64,000 nucleotides of DNA from Rhizobium etli 8C-3 (GCF_001908375.1 NZ_CP017241.1:3985501-4049500); one strand, 5' to 3'; positions 17,907 to 26,230 are shown, counted from the stretch's first letter. Numbers and translations: made by a program. The notes: generated from the sequence alone by a model not told the origin.

Positions 17907-18157
17907 CACGCGACCTTCCGGTTGTCCTTGATGATGTCGACGGTCTTTTCGATCGCGGAGATGCTGGCAAAGGACTTGCGATTGAGGAGATTGTCGGGGA
18001 ATTCGATATCGAATGCTTCTTCGATACCAAGCATGAGCTGCACGGAAGCAAAGGATGTCAGACCGGCCGCATAAAGATCGGCATCGTCGGCCACCTGATC
18101 GATCGAAACAGGAAGCTTGCCGAATTTGGCGAGCAATTCGCGGATTGTCTTGTTCAT
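17906..18157 (-). CDS. Aminoacyl carrier protein (phosphopantetheine-binding)
   Basis: The 83-residue acidic protein has the length and helical pattern of an acyl/peptidyl carrier. The phosphopantetheine attachment serine is Ser35 in AGLTSFASVQ; Thr replaces the usual Asp just before it, which I recall as typical of the carriers paired with amino acid:[carrier protein] ligases. GGAG lies 8 nt before ATG 18157. It is the first gene of an operon with an acyl-CoA-dehydrogenase homologue, the ligase, DUF1839 and GH2. It would hold an activated amino acid as a thioester in the cytoplasm. It needs a phosphopantetheinyl transferase encoded elsewhere. Confidence 0.9.
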   Translation of the reverse strand: MNKTIRELLAKFGKLPVSIDQVADDADLYAAGLTSFASVQLMLGIEEAFDIEFPDNLLNRKSFASISAIEKTVDIIKDNRKVA

Positions 18158-18190
18158 CCTTAGCTCCAAGATTAGTCATGATCCCGAGTT

Positions 18191-18203
18191 GGCGATTATC
18201 GCC
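18191..18203. promoter_or_regulatory. 13-bp perfect palindrome upstream of the carrier-protein operon
   Basis: GGCGAT-T-ATCGCC lies 34 nt before the carrier ATG, inside a short AT-richer leader (18158-18419). It could be an operator or a small RNA hairpin. No clear sigma-70 promoter or terminator was found in this leader. Confidence 0.35.
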
Positions 18204-18419
18204 TTCATCATGAGCGTTCTTTTAGGCCGGAAAACAAAACATTCCGCTAATGTGTCTGGTTAAATATGAGGAAGGCCCACACTTAAAATTTTAGAGGGTA
18301 TCCTGCCTCGATGGTCTTTATCTTTTTCTTGACAGACACTTAGGCGTTACTCCTGCCGCGGGCGTCAAGATTGATGTTAAGGCTGGAAGTGCAGGAATGA
18401 TACGCTGCGCATCCTTGCG

Positions 18420-19472
18420 TCACCCCGATGGCGGATAGGAGTGCTCTGCGCCCTGGTAATCCAAGACGGAAAAACAACCATCTGCCGTCTTGCGGACAGA
18501 ATTTTCGCCAATCGCTGCCTTTCCGTGGCCGCCGGGGATATCAAGGATATAGGCCGGCTGACAAAGCCCCGAGATGCGGCCGCGCAGCGAAGAAACGATC
18601 TTCTGGCCTTCTTCGATCGTCAGCCGGAAATGGCTGGTGCCGGGGGCCAGATCGGGATGGTGCAAGTAGTAAGGCTTGACGCGCGTCTCGACGAATATCT
18701 TCATCAGGTCCGCCAGAACGCCGGCAGCGTCGTTGACGCCCTTTAAGAGTACGGACTGACTGATCATGACGACGCCCGCATCGATGAGGCGGGCACAGGC
18801 TGCACGGGCTTCGAGCGTCATTTCGCGCGGGTGGTTGGCATGAAGCGCGATATAGGTCGTCTTGCCGCTCGCTTTCAATGCTGCGATCAACCTGGCATCG
18901 ATCCTCTGCGGATCGACAGCAGGCACACGTGTATGGAACCGGACGATCTTCACATGTTCGATGGCCGCAAGCTGCAGCATGATCTCTTCAAGCCGCCGCG
19001 GGGAAAGGATGAGCGGATCGCCACCCGTAAGGATCACCTCCCAGATCTCCGCATGGCTGCGGATATAGTCGAAAGCAGCCATCATCGCCGCCGCATCGAG
19101 CGTACCGAGACCTTGAGGTCCGACCATCTCCCGCCTGAAGCAAAAGCGGCAATAAACCGGACAGACATGCACGGCCTTCAGCAGCACACGATCGGGATAT
19201 CGATGCACAATGCCTTCAACCGGGCTGTGCGCATGATCACCGATCGGGTCGGCGCGCTCTTCAGGTGTTACGACAAGCTCGGCCGCATCCGGCACGAACT
19301 GACGCGCGATCGGATCGTCGACGTCGGCTCGATCGATCAGCTTGGCGACGGTCGGCGTCAGGGCGATCGCGTATCGTGCAGCGACCTCTTCGAGCGAAGG
19401 CCGGTCGCGATCGACCAATAACCCGGCTTTCGACAGGTCATCGACGCTTTTGATCGGCCGGAGGATATTCAT
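18420..19472 (-). CDS. epmB: EF-P (R)-beta-lysylation radical SAM enzyme EpmB
   Basis: The 350-residue lysine 2,3-aminomutase-like protein has the radical SAM cluster C104-x3-C108-x2-C111 (CPVYCRFC) followed by FRREMVG, the SAM-contacting LTGGDPL, and GGHGKAAIG near the C-terminus holding the PLP lysine. EpmB converts (S)-alpha-lysine to (R)-beta-lysine for EF-P modification. It lacks the extra C-terminal domain of catabolic aminomutases. Its ATG overlaps the epmA stop (TGATG), and efp lies divergently beyond epmA, which settles the function beyond family level. A downstream terminator was not identified. Confidence 0.93.
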   Translation of the reverse strand: MNILRPIKSVDDLSKAGLLVDRDRPSLEEVAARYAIALTPTVAKLIDRADVDDPIARQFVPDAAELVVTPEERADPIGDHAHSPVEGIVHRYPDRVLLKAVHVCPVYCRFCFRREMVGPQGLGTLDAAAMMAAFDYIRSHAEIWEVILTGGDPLILSPRRLEEIMLQLAAIEHVKIVRFHTRVPAVDPQRIDARLIAALKASGKTTYIALHANHPREMTLEARAACARLIDAGVVMISQSVLLKGVNDAAGVLADLMKIFVETRVKPYYLHHPDLAPGTSHFRLTIEEGQKIVSSLRGRISGLCQPAYILDIPGGHGKAAIGENSVRKTADGCFSVLDYQGAEHSYPPSG

Positions 19473-20536
19473 CAGCGATACTCCGCAACCGGCGCCCAGA
19501 GCACTTGGTCGATGCGCGATGCTCCTGTCGCCAGCATGACCAGCCGGTCGAAGCCGAGCGCGATGCCGCTTGCCTCGGGCATGATCGAAAGCGCATCGAG
19601 AAAATCTTCGTCTAACGGGTAGCGTTCGCCATAAACGCGCGCCTTCTCTGCCATCTCGAGCTCAAAGCGGCGGCGTTGTTCTGCCGCGTTGGTGAGTTCG
19701 CCGAAGCCGTTCGCCAGTTCAACACCGCAGGCATAGAGCTCGAAACGTTCCGCAACCCGCGGATCGCGCGCCGAGGGACGGGCGAGTGCCGCCTCCGAAA
19801 CCGGGTACTCATCCAGAATGGTCACGCGGCCGAAACCGAGGTGCGGTTCTATTTTCTCAACCAGGACGCGGCTGAAGAGATCGGCCCAGCCGTCGTCGGC
19901 TGAAACGCGCATGCCATTCCGGCGCAGTTCGCAAGCCAGATATTCTCGATCCGTGGAGCCATCGGCGGCGACCGACGCCAACAGGGCGATGCCCGCATAG
20001 CGCTCGAATGCATCTGCGACGCTGATGCGTTCAGGTCCGGCGAATGGGTCGGTTTCGGCGCCCCGATAGATCAACTTCGGCGCCTTCACGGTTTCGGCGG
20101 CAAGCGCCAGGACCTGCAGGCAATCCGTCATCAGCGTTTCATAGCTTTCGCCGGCGCGATACCATTCCAGCATCGTGAATTCGGGATGGTGGAATGGGCC
20201 GCGTTCGCGGTTGCGATAGACATGTGCAAAGCAGGCGATGCGCTGCTCACCGGCTGCGAGCAGCTTCTTGCAGGCAAATTCCGGCGAGGTGTGCAGGTAA
20301 AGAGATGCCGCCGCCTGCCCGTCCGTCGTCAGCGCCTCGGTTGCAAAAGCGTGCAGATGCGCCTCGTTGCCGGGCGAAACCTGCAGCGTCGCCGGATCCA
20401 CCTCGATGAAATCCTTGCGCGCGAAGTGGCTGCGCAGCGCCGCCTGGATCGCGTTCCGTCCAATCAGGAACGGGCGGCGGTCCGCGTGAACGCTGGGGGT
20501 CCACCAAGGAGACGCTTTGGCGCCGGTAAGGTTCAT
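19472..20536 (-). CDS. epmA: EF-P lysyltransferase EpmA (GenX/PoxA)
   Basis: The 354-residue protein is a class II lysyl-tRNA-synthetase paralogue without the anticodon-binding domain. It begins at the aminoacylation core (FLIGRNAIQAALRSHF, FIEVDPATLQVSPG) and contains HTSPEFACKKLLAAGEQRI, FHHPEFTMLEWYRAG (motif 2) and ASGIALGFDRLVML (motif 3). EpmA activates (R)-beta-lysine and attaches it to Lys34 of EF-P. The gene is divergent from efp across 151 bp and translationally coupled to epmB. The alternative of a true LysRS is excluded by the missing N-terminal OB domain. Confidence 0.95.
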   Translation of the reverse strand: MNLTGAKASPWWTPSVHADRRPFLIGRNAIQAALRSHFARKDFIEVDPATLQVSPGNEAHLHAFATEALTTDGQAAASLYLHTSPEFACKKLLAAGEQRIACFAHVYRNRERGPFHHPEFTMLEWYRAGESYETLMTDCLQVLALAAETVKAPKLIYRGAETDPFAGPERISVADAFERYAGIALLASVAADGSTDREYLACELRRNGMRVSADDGWADLFSRVLVEKIEPHLGFGRVTILDEYPVSEAALARPSARDPRVAERFELYACGVELANGFGELTNAAEQRRRFELEMAEKARVYGERYPLDEDFLDALSIMPEASGIALGFDRLVMLATGASRIDQVLWAPVAEYR

Positions 20537-20687
20537 TGTCAGCTTTCTTCACCTGGGGGGCCAACGCGAGGGCTGGCGTTTTGCCGGATTTTAGGTTAGT
20601 TGCGCCCCAACGAAAAACGATTTGCGTCATCGGGGCCATCCAGACAGTCCCTCTACGACGCCAAAAGCCGAGTTACAAGGAAGTCTT

Positions 20688-21257
20688 ATGGTCAAGGTCA
20701 TCGCCTCTTCGGTCCGCAAGGGCAACGTTCTCGACGTGGACGGCAAACTCTACGTCGTTCTCACTGCGCAGAACTTTCACCCCGGCAAGGGTACGCCGGT
20801 CACCCAGGTCGACATGCGCCGCATCGTCGACGGCGTGAAGGTTTCCGAGCGCTGGCGCACGACCGAGCAGGTCGAGCGCGCCTTCGTTGAGGATGTGAAC
20901 TTCCAATATCTTTATGAAGACGGCGAAGGTTTCCACTTCATGAATCCGGCTACCTACGATCAGGTCGTCGTCGACAACGAGATAATGGGAGACCAGAAGG
21001 CCTACCTCCAGGAAGGCATGACCTGCATTCTGTCGATCCATGAAGGCATTCCGCTGGCAATCGAGCTGCCGCGCCACGTCACGCTCGAGATCACCGAGAC
21101 GGAACCCGTCGTCAAGGGCCAGACGGCGTCTTCCTCCTACAAGCCAGCGATGCTTTCGAACGGCGTGCGCACCATGGTGCCGCCGCATATCAACGCGGGC
21201 ACGCGCGTCGTCATCGCAACGGAAGACAATTCATACGTCGAACGCGCCAAGGATTGA
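20688..21257 (+). CDS. efp: Translation elongation factor P
   Basis: The 189-residue EF-P has three beta-barrel domains. Lys34 in [10 protein letters not shown] of the first domain is the modification site, the same position as in E. coli. AAGGAAG lies just before ATG 20688, which is preferred to an in-frame extension upstream. EF-P relieves ribosome stalling at polyproline. Its modification enzymes EpmA and EpmB are the next genes on the opposite strand. A clear terminator follows the stop. Confidence 0.97.
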   Translation: MVKVIASSVRKGNVLDVDGKLYVVLTAQNFHPGKGTPVTQVDMRRIVDGVKVSERWRTTEQVERAFVEDVNFQYLYEDGEGFHFMNPATYDQVVVDNEIMGDQKAYLQEGMTCILSIHEGIPLAIELPRHVTLEITETEPVVKGQTASSSYKPAMLSNGVRTMVPPHINAGTRVVIATEDNSYVERAKD

Positions 21258-21280
21258 TCCTTCGGACATCTTTCATCGAG

Positions 21281-21310
21281 AAAGGCCGGTCTGACGCCGG
21301 CCTTTCTGTT
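21281..21310 (+). terminator. Intrinsic terminator of efp
   Basis: A 9-bp stem AAAGGCCGG/CCGGCCTTT (21281-21289 with 21297-21305) has a 7-nt loop and is followed by TCTGTTT. Because the stem begins with A residues it can also act for the convergent SIS gene on the other strand, whose stop lies at 21315. Confidence 0.85.
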
Positions 21311-21314
21311 TGAA

Positions 21315-22043
21315 CTATAGATGCGGGTTGCGCGGCCGGTACTTTTTCACGAGGCGCTGATTGACATCCGCAGCTCCCGGCATGTTGGCGCTGAGATAGA
21401 CCGGCGCGTCGCCGGACTTCGACAGCGTCGAGGCAACTTCGGCAAAGATTGCGTTGAGCACTGTTGCTCCGACAGCCGTCGACACGGGGCCCACCTTGAG
21501 ACCGTTTCCAGCCAGATCGAGCACGGCATCGCCTGGCGGCAATCCGTTATCCAGCACGACATCGGCGATATCTGCCAGCCGCCGGCGGCCATTGGCAATC
21601 GCGCTCGAATAGGCAACCGAGGTGATAGCGATCACCTTGGCGCCGATCTCGCGGCCATAATCTGCAGCCTCGATTGGTGCGGCATTCACACCCGAATTCG
21701 AAGCAATGATGATGACGTCGCCTGGCTGCATGCCGTAGCGCTCGAGCACCGGCCGAACGAGGCCTTGCGTGCGTTCATAGACCGAGCTGATGACCGCCCC
21801 CTCATGCAGCATCGCCGAGCCGATAAGAACCGGCACGGTGAAGGCAAGACCGCCGGCGCGATAATGCACCTCCTCGGCCAGCATATGCGAATGGCCCGTG
21901 CCGAAGACGTAAACGCGCTGGTCGTGAAGCGCAGCCTCGAGAACGACTTCTGCGGCCTTTGCCATGGGTTCGGCAAGGCTTGCCTTCAAAGCCTCAAGAC
22001 GACCGATCAGGTCTGAGAAATAGGCATCCGTAACGGCCGTCAT
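21315..22043 (-). CDS. SIS-domain phosphosugar-binding protein (UPF0309-like)
   Basis: The 242-residue protein is a single SIS domain: [22 protein letters not shown] and [18 protein letters not shown] are the two phosphosugar-contact segments, followed by [10 protein letters not shown]. Proteins of this type bind or isomerise amino-sugar phosphates in the cytoplasm. It is the last gene of a gntR-SIS-nagA-SIS operon, starting 15 nt after nagA. The GHSHMLAEE motif is closer to UPF0309 proteins than to MurQ etherases. The reaction is not established; a GlcNAc-6-P or related amino-sugar role is inferred from context. Confidence 0.8.
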   Translation of the reverse strand: MTAVTDAYFSDLIGRLEALKASLAEPMAKAAEVVLEAALHDQRVYVFGTGHSHMLAEEVHYRAGGLAFTVPVLIGSAMLHEGAVISSVYERTQGLVRPVLERYGMQPGDVIIIASNSGVNAAPIEAADYGREIGAKVIAITSVAYSSAIANGRRRLADIADVVLDNGLPPGDAVLDLAGNGLKVGPVSTAVGATVLNAIFAEVASTLSKSGDAPVYLSANMPGAADVNQRLVKKYRPRNPHL

Positions 22044-22058
22044 GGCATTTCCTCTGTT

Positions 22059-23213
22059 TCAGGCCGCTTGGCCGTCGATCCAGGTGGCGGCGACTTCGAT
22101 CGTATCCGTCAGATGCACGAGGTCGGCGCGTGCTCCCGGCGAAAGATGGCCGTATCCATCGAGCCGGAGAAACCGGGCCGGATAGAGTGTTGCCATGCGC
22201 AGCGCCTCGGCAAGCGTCAGATCTAGATAGGTGACACCATAGCGGATGCTCGACGCCATATCGACATCCGATCCGGCAAGCGTGCCGTCCGAAAGCACCA
22301 GCTTCGAGCAGAAGCCCCCCTTTTCACGCCGTACGGTGCGGCCGTTCAGCATGAAGCTATCCTTGCTGGAGCCAACCAGCGACATGGCATCGGTCACGAA
22401 GAACAGCTTGCCCTCCCCGCGCTTGGCGCGAAGTGCAGTCCGCAGCGCTTTTGGATCGACGTGGTGGCCATCGGCGATTATCCCGCACCACGTCGACGGA
22501 TGGTCGATCGCCGCGCCAACCAGACCGGGCGCGCGGTGCCCCATCTGGCTCATGGCATTGAAAAGATGGGTGACGCCGCGTGCACCAGCATCGAAACGCT
22601 CTTCTGCAGCTTCGCTCGAACAATCCGAATGACCGATGCTGACGATAATGCCAGCCCCGCTCAGTTCGCGGACTTGAGCCACCGTCACCTGTTCGACCGC
22701 CATCGTCACGAGCAGCGTACCGATTGCCTCGCGGGCTTGGATGAAAGCTCTGACATCCTTGTCATCGACCGGGCGCATCAGTTCGGCCAGATGCGCGCCC
22801 TTGCGGGCTGGCGCCAGATGCGGACCCTCCAGATGAAGACCGGCCACGCCGCGATTGGTTTTAACCGCATCCTTCGCTGCCTCGATCGCGGCCGCCGTCG
22901 CATCTGCCGTATCGGTGATCAGCGTCGGAAGCAGCGCCGTCGTGCCGTAGCGCCGGTGACCGTCAGCAATGATATACATCGAGGCTGCGGACGGCTCATC
23001 GTTGAGCATGCGCCCGCCGCCGCCATTCACCTGCGCATCGACGAAACCTGCCGAAAGCACACCGCCGTCGAGCGAGATCGTCTCGCCTTCGGGCAAGCCG
23101 TTGCACGGGACGATGGCCTCGACCCGGCCATTTGTAACGATCAGCGCCTTTTCGTCGTGGAACCTCTCGCCGTCGAAGATCCGGGCACCTGTGAAGATCT
23201 TACGAGGCATCAT
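22059..23213 (-). CDS. nagA: N-acetylglucosamine-6-phosphate deacetylase
   Basis: The 384-residue amidohydrolase-fold enzyme has the NagA hallmarks: GFVDAQVNGGGG early, HLEGPHLAPARKGAH (metal-site Glu), SIGHSDCSSE and THLFNAMSQMGHRAPG (metal-site His residues), and FVTDAMSLVGS with the catalytic Asp. It removes the acetyl group of GlcNAc-6-P in the cytoplasm. The start ATG at 23213 overlaps the stop of the upstream SIS gene as ATGA; an adjacent ATG lies at 23210. Operon context with a GntR regulator and a SIS deaminase-type enzyme supports amino-sugar use. Confidence 0.94.
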   Translation of the reverse strand: MMPRKIFTGARIFDGERFHDEKALIVTNGRVEAIVPCNGLPEGETISLDGGVLSAGFVDAQVNGGGGRMLNDEPSAASMYIIADGHRRYGTTALLPTLITDTADATAAAIEAAKDAVKTNRGVAGLHLEGPHLAPARKGAHLAELMRPVDDKDVRAFIQAREAIGTLLVTMAVEQVTVAQVRELSGAGIIVSIGHSDCSSEAAEERFDAGARGVTHLFNAMSQMGHRAPGLVGAAIDHPSTWCGIIADGHHVDPKALRTALRAKRGEGKLFFVTDAMSLVGSSKDSFMLNGRTVRREKGGFCSKLVLSDGTLAGSDVDMASSIRYGVTYLDLTLAEALRMATLYPARFLRLDGYGHLSPGARADLVHLTDTIEVAATWIDGQAA

Positions 23214-24241
23214 ATCGTCTCCGTGACTTTGAGCAGGTTCGCCGGCTTGTCTGGATCGAAACCTTTGCGGCGCGTAACGGACTCGATCAGGCGATAATAG
23301 ACGAGAAGCGACACGAGCGGATCGATGAGGCCGTTGCCTGTCGTCGGCACGCGCAGATTGACGCCGGAAAGCGGCTGGGCCGAAAATGGTACCGTCGTTG
23401 CGCCGAGCTTCTGTAGTCGCTCGAGTGCCTGGACGTTGTTGGCATAGGCCGCGTCGTCTGGCAGGAAGGCGACGATCGGGAAACCCGGCTGCACGAGGCG
23501 CATGGGGCCATGCATCAGTTCAGCCAGCGAGAAGGCTTCCGCGTGAAGGCCGGAGGTTTCCTTGGCTTTCAGCGCGGCCTCGAGCGCGATCGCAAAAGCT
23601 GGCCCGCGGCCTGCCGTATAAAGCGAGGTTGCATTGAAGAGCACGTCTTCTGCGGCAGTCGTATCGATACCAGCAGTCGCCGACAGAGCCTCCGGCAACC
23701 TCTCCAGTGAGGCTTGCAGATCCGCCGTACCGCCAATCGCAGCCGTCACACCGGCGAGCGCGGCAGCCGAGGCGATGAAGGACTTGGTCGCGGCGACACT
23801 CTTTTCCGCACCCGCATTGAGTCCCACAACGATATCTGCCTGCTTTGCAAGCGGGCTGTCGGTGACGTTCACAACGGCGATCGTCGTCGCGCCGCCGCGT
23901 TTGGCAGCATCCTGAAGGGCGACGATATCCGGGCTGGCGCCGGATTGCGAAACCGTGAAGTGGACGCCCCCCTTCAACTGCAGCGCCGTGCCATAGACCG
24001 AAGCGATCGACGGGCCGACGGAAGCCACGGGAATACCGGCAGTGATTTCGAACAGATATTTGAAGAAGGTTGCAGCATGGTCCGAAGAGCCGCGCGCTGC
24101 CGTCGTCACCACGCTCGGGCGAACCGGAAAAAACAGCTTGGCGATTTCGGCGAAAACCGGCTTCTCCTTTTGAAGGAGCGTCGCGACGACGTCCGGCGAC
24201 TGGCCCGCCTCCTTAAGCATAAGCGACTGGTTCTCACTCAT
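23210..24241 (-). CDS. SIS-family glucosamine-6-phosphate deaminase/isomerase (NagB-II type)
   Basis: The 343-residue protein has two SIS domains and no glutaminase domain. It resembles the isomerase half of GlmS: TTAARGSSDHAATFFKY, SVYGTALQLKGGVHFTVSQSG and GPAFAIALEAALKAKETSGLHAEAF with the catalytic HAE region, then ELMHGPMRLVQPGFP. Enzymes of this design in nag operons deaminate glucosamine-6-P to fructose-6-P (NagB-II). It directly precedes nagA with ATGA overlap and directly follows the GntR gene with ATGA overlap. AgaS-type galactosamine use is a less likely alternative. Confidence 0.85.
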   Translation of the reverse strand: MSENQSLMLKEAGQSPDVVATLLQKEKPVFAEIAKLFFPVRPSVVTTAARGSSDHAATFFKYLFEITAGIPVASVGPSIASVYGTALQLKGGVHFTVSQSGASPDIVALQDAAKRGGATTIAVVNVTDSPLAKQADIVVGLNAGAEKSVAATKSFIASAAALAGVTAAIGGTADLQASLERLPEALSATAGIDTTAAEDVLFNATSLYTAGRGPAFAIALEAALKAKETSGLHAEAFSLAELMHGPMRLVQPGFPIVAFLPDDAAYANNVQALERLQKLGATTVPFSAQPLSGVNLRVPTTGNGLIDPLVSLLVYYRLIESVTRRKGFDPDKPANLLKVTETI

Positions 24242-25011
24242 TGATCATCTCCAATTTTCAGTTCGGCCACGAAATCATAGGCATCGCCTCGGTAGTGCGA
24301 ACGGGTGTATTCAACGACGCGCTGGTCTTCCAGGCGCGAAATCCGTTCGATCAGGAGCGCCGGCGCGCCGGTCTTTACGTTCAGCATCGAGGCTGATGAA
24401 GGATCGAGCGTCACGGCGGTCAGCCGCTGCAGCGCACGCACCGGCTTGTGGCCGTTTGCGGCCAGCGCATCGTAAAGCGATCCCTCACCACCGGCATTGC
24501 CGCCGAGGAACTTGACCGGCACAACCGCCCGCTCGATCGCCAGCGGCAAACCATCCGCCAGGCGCAGACGATCCAGCCGCAGAACGGCCTCATCCTGCCC
24601 AAGTCCGAGAAGGAAGGATTCTTCCGGCGAGGGCGAATTGATCGTGCGGGACAATATCCTTGCCGCCGGCAAACGGCCACGTGAGCGCATGTCGGCAGAG
24701 AAAGACGAAAGACGCCAGAGCGGTTGCTCCATGCGCTCCACCTTACTGGAAACGAAGGTACCGCTGCCGTGACGCGATTCCAATGCGCCGGAGCTCATCA
24801 GATGACGATAGGCGGTTCGCACCGTCACGCGGCCGAGTTTCAGGGCTTCGGCAAGATCGCGCTCTCCGGGAAGGGCTGCACCCGGTTTGAGAAGACCTTC
24901 CTGAATGAGACCTGTCAACGCCAGTGCCAGCCGCTTGTAAAGCGGTCCCGTCATCGTTTCGTCGCGTAGACTGCGGGCATCGAGCTCCGCTATCAGACTG
25001 GTTCTATCCAT
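24238..25011 (-). CDS. GntR/HutC-family regulator of the amino-sugar operon
   Basis: The 257-residue protein has an N-terminal GntR winged helix (YKRLALALTGLIQEG, LPGERDLAEALKLGRVTVRTAYRHL, SRHGSGTFV) and a C-terminal UTRA effector domain ending with RVVEYTRSHYRGDAYDFVAEL. UTRA regulators of the NagR/DasR type bind amino-sugar phosphates and are released from operators. It is the first gene of the nag operon, with repeated GGTTCTA elements across its start region, which suggests autorepression. Confidence 0.88.
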   Translation of the reverse strand: MDRTSLIAELDARSLRDETMTGPLYKRLALALTGLIQEGLLKPGAALPGERDLAEALKLGRVTVRTAYRHLMSSGALESRHGSGTFVSSKVERMEQPLWRLSSFSADMRSRGRLPAARILSRTINSPSPEESFLLGLGQDEAVLRLDRLRLADGLPLAIERAVVPVKFLGGNAGGEGSLYDALAANGHKPVRALQRLTAVTLDPSSASMLNVKTGAPALLIERISRLEDQRVVEYTRSHYRGDAYDFVAELKIGDDQ

Positions 25012-25039
25012 GGATCAACCATAGAACCTATTTAGAACC
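25000..25039. promoter_or_regulatory. Operator repeats for the GntR regulator
   Basis: Three copies of a 7-bp element occur here: GGTTCTA at 25000-25006 and its complement TAGAACC at 25022-25028 and 25033-25039. The last two are 11 bp apart, one helical turn. The first and second form an inverted repeat that spans the GntR start codon (GGTTCTAT/ATAGAACC). This layout fits cooperative GntR dimers blocking the promoter and start of their own operon. Confidence 0.6.
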
Positions 25040-25124
25040 ACTTATCAAGTCGAATCTCGAACCTCGAAAAAGATGAACCCTCGTGACGGCGCGATGGTTT
25101 ATCAGGATCGAATGGCCGCGAAGA

Positions 25125-26150
25125 TCAGCTTTTCGTGAAGATGTAGTCCGTTTCCTGCCGCAACACCTCGCCTGGGCGCAGCACCGCGTTCGGAAAGCCC
25201 TCGTGATTGACCGCATCCGGCCAGACCTGCGTTTCGAGGCAGAAACCGGCGAACGGCCCGTATTTCCGACCGCCGATGCCTGCTACCGCTACGTCGAGCT
25301 TGAATCCCGCATAGAATTGCACGCCCGGTTCGGTGGTTCTAACCTCAAGCGAGACACCGGAATTGACGCTGCGCGCCAGTGCGACGGAGCGCTTGGCCGT
25401 GCGTTCCGTCGAAAGGCAGAAATTGTGATCGTAAAGCACCTGCTCGCCGCGTTCATCGAATCGCTTCATCGGGGCCATTTCGCGGAAGTCGAAAACCGTA
25501 CCTTCGACGTTTCGGACCTCGCCGGTCGGGATTTGCTTCTCGTCAGTCGGTAGATAATGATCGGCAGCGATCATGATGTCGTGGCCGAGCGCATCTTCGC
25601 GGCCGTCGAGATTGAAATAGGCGTGCTGGCAGACATTGGCGAGCGTCGGCCGGTCGGTGGTCGTCTCGTAGACCACAGAAAACTCGCCATTGCCATGCAC
25701 ACGGTAGGTTGCCTGGACCGTGCAGTTGCCTGGATAGCCTGCGCGACCGTCCGGATCGACGATCTTCAAGACGACATAATCAACATCGTGTTCGACAATC
25801 GTCCAGTTGCGCTTGGCGATATTGTCGCTGCCGCCATGCAGATGCGAAACGCCCTTTTCATTGAGCTCGAGCTGATGGGCCCTGCCGTCGAGGGTAAACT
25901 TGCCGCCGCCGATGCGGTTGGCACAGCGGCCGGGCGTTGCACCAAAATAGGAGGAATGTGACGGATAGCTGGCAAAGTCGTCGAAGCCGAGCATGAGAGG
26001 CGCATCATGGCCGTCGAGCCGGAGATCCTGGATGACTGCCCCCCAAGACATGATCCTGGCTGTAAGGCCGCCGCCCCTGATTTCGACACGATGGACGGTT
26101 TCGCCATCCTTCGTCGTTCCGAAAACTTCCCGTTCAAGCTTTTCCGACAT
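25125..26150 (-). CDS. galM: Aldose 1-epimerase (galactose mutarotase)
   Basis: The 341-residue protein starts at ATG 26150 and has the GalM beta-sandwich motifs: GATPGRCANRIGGGKF, KGVSHLHGG with the first catalytic His, NVCQHAYFNLDG with the second, and GFCLETQVWPDA holding the catalytic Glu. It interconverts alpha and beta anomers of hexoses in the cytoplasm. It lies between the nag operon and metA as a single gene, 113 bp from the GntR start. A long upstream in-frame extension overlaps the metA 3' end and is not credible. Confidence 0.9.
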   Translation of the reverse strand: MSEKLEREVFGTTKDGETVHRVEIRGGGLTARIMSWGAVIQDLRLDGHDAPLMLGFDDFASYPSHSSYFGATPGRCANRIGGGKFTLDGRAHQLELNEKGVSHLHGGSDNIAKRNWTIVEHDVDYVVLKIVDPDGRAGYPGNCTVQATYRVHGNGEFSVVYETTTDRPTLANVCQHAYFNLDGREDALGHDIMIAADHYLPTDEKQIPTGEVRNVEGTVFDFREMAPMKRFDERGEQVLYDHNFCLSTERTAKRSVALARSVNSGVSLEVRTTEPGVQFYAGFKLDVAVAGIGGRKYGPFAGFCLETQVWPDAVNHEGFPNAVLRPGEVLRQETDYIFTKS

Positions 26151-26230
26151 AGTTCGCAATCCCAAATCTGTATTGGTTTCAGGTCCGCGAACCTGCCTCC
26201 ATTTGCCGAGGACCGCAACCATCAACACTA

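Noticed and set aside
17907..18179. N-terminal extension of the acyl-CoA-dehydrogenase-like gene
   Set aside because: It overlaps the carrier protein gene in another frame; ATG 17906 has a good ribosome-binding site and overlaps the carrier stop as TGATG.
21315..22043. MurNAc-6-P etherase (MurQ) identity for the last SIS gene of the amino-sugar operon
   Set aside because: The protein is shorter and its GHSHMLAEE motif differs from MurQ; UPF0309-like SIS is the closer fit.
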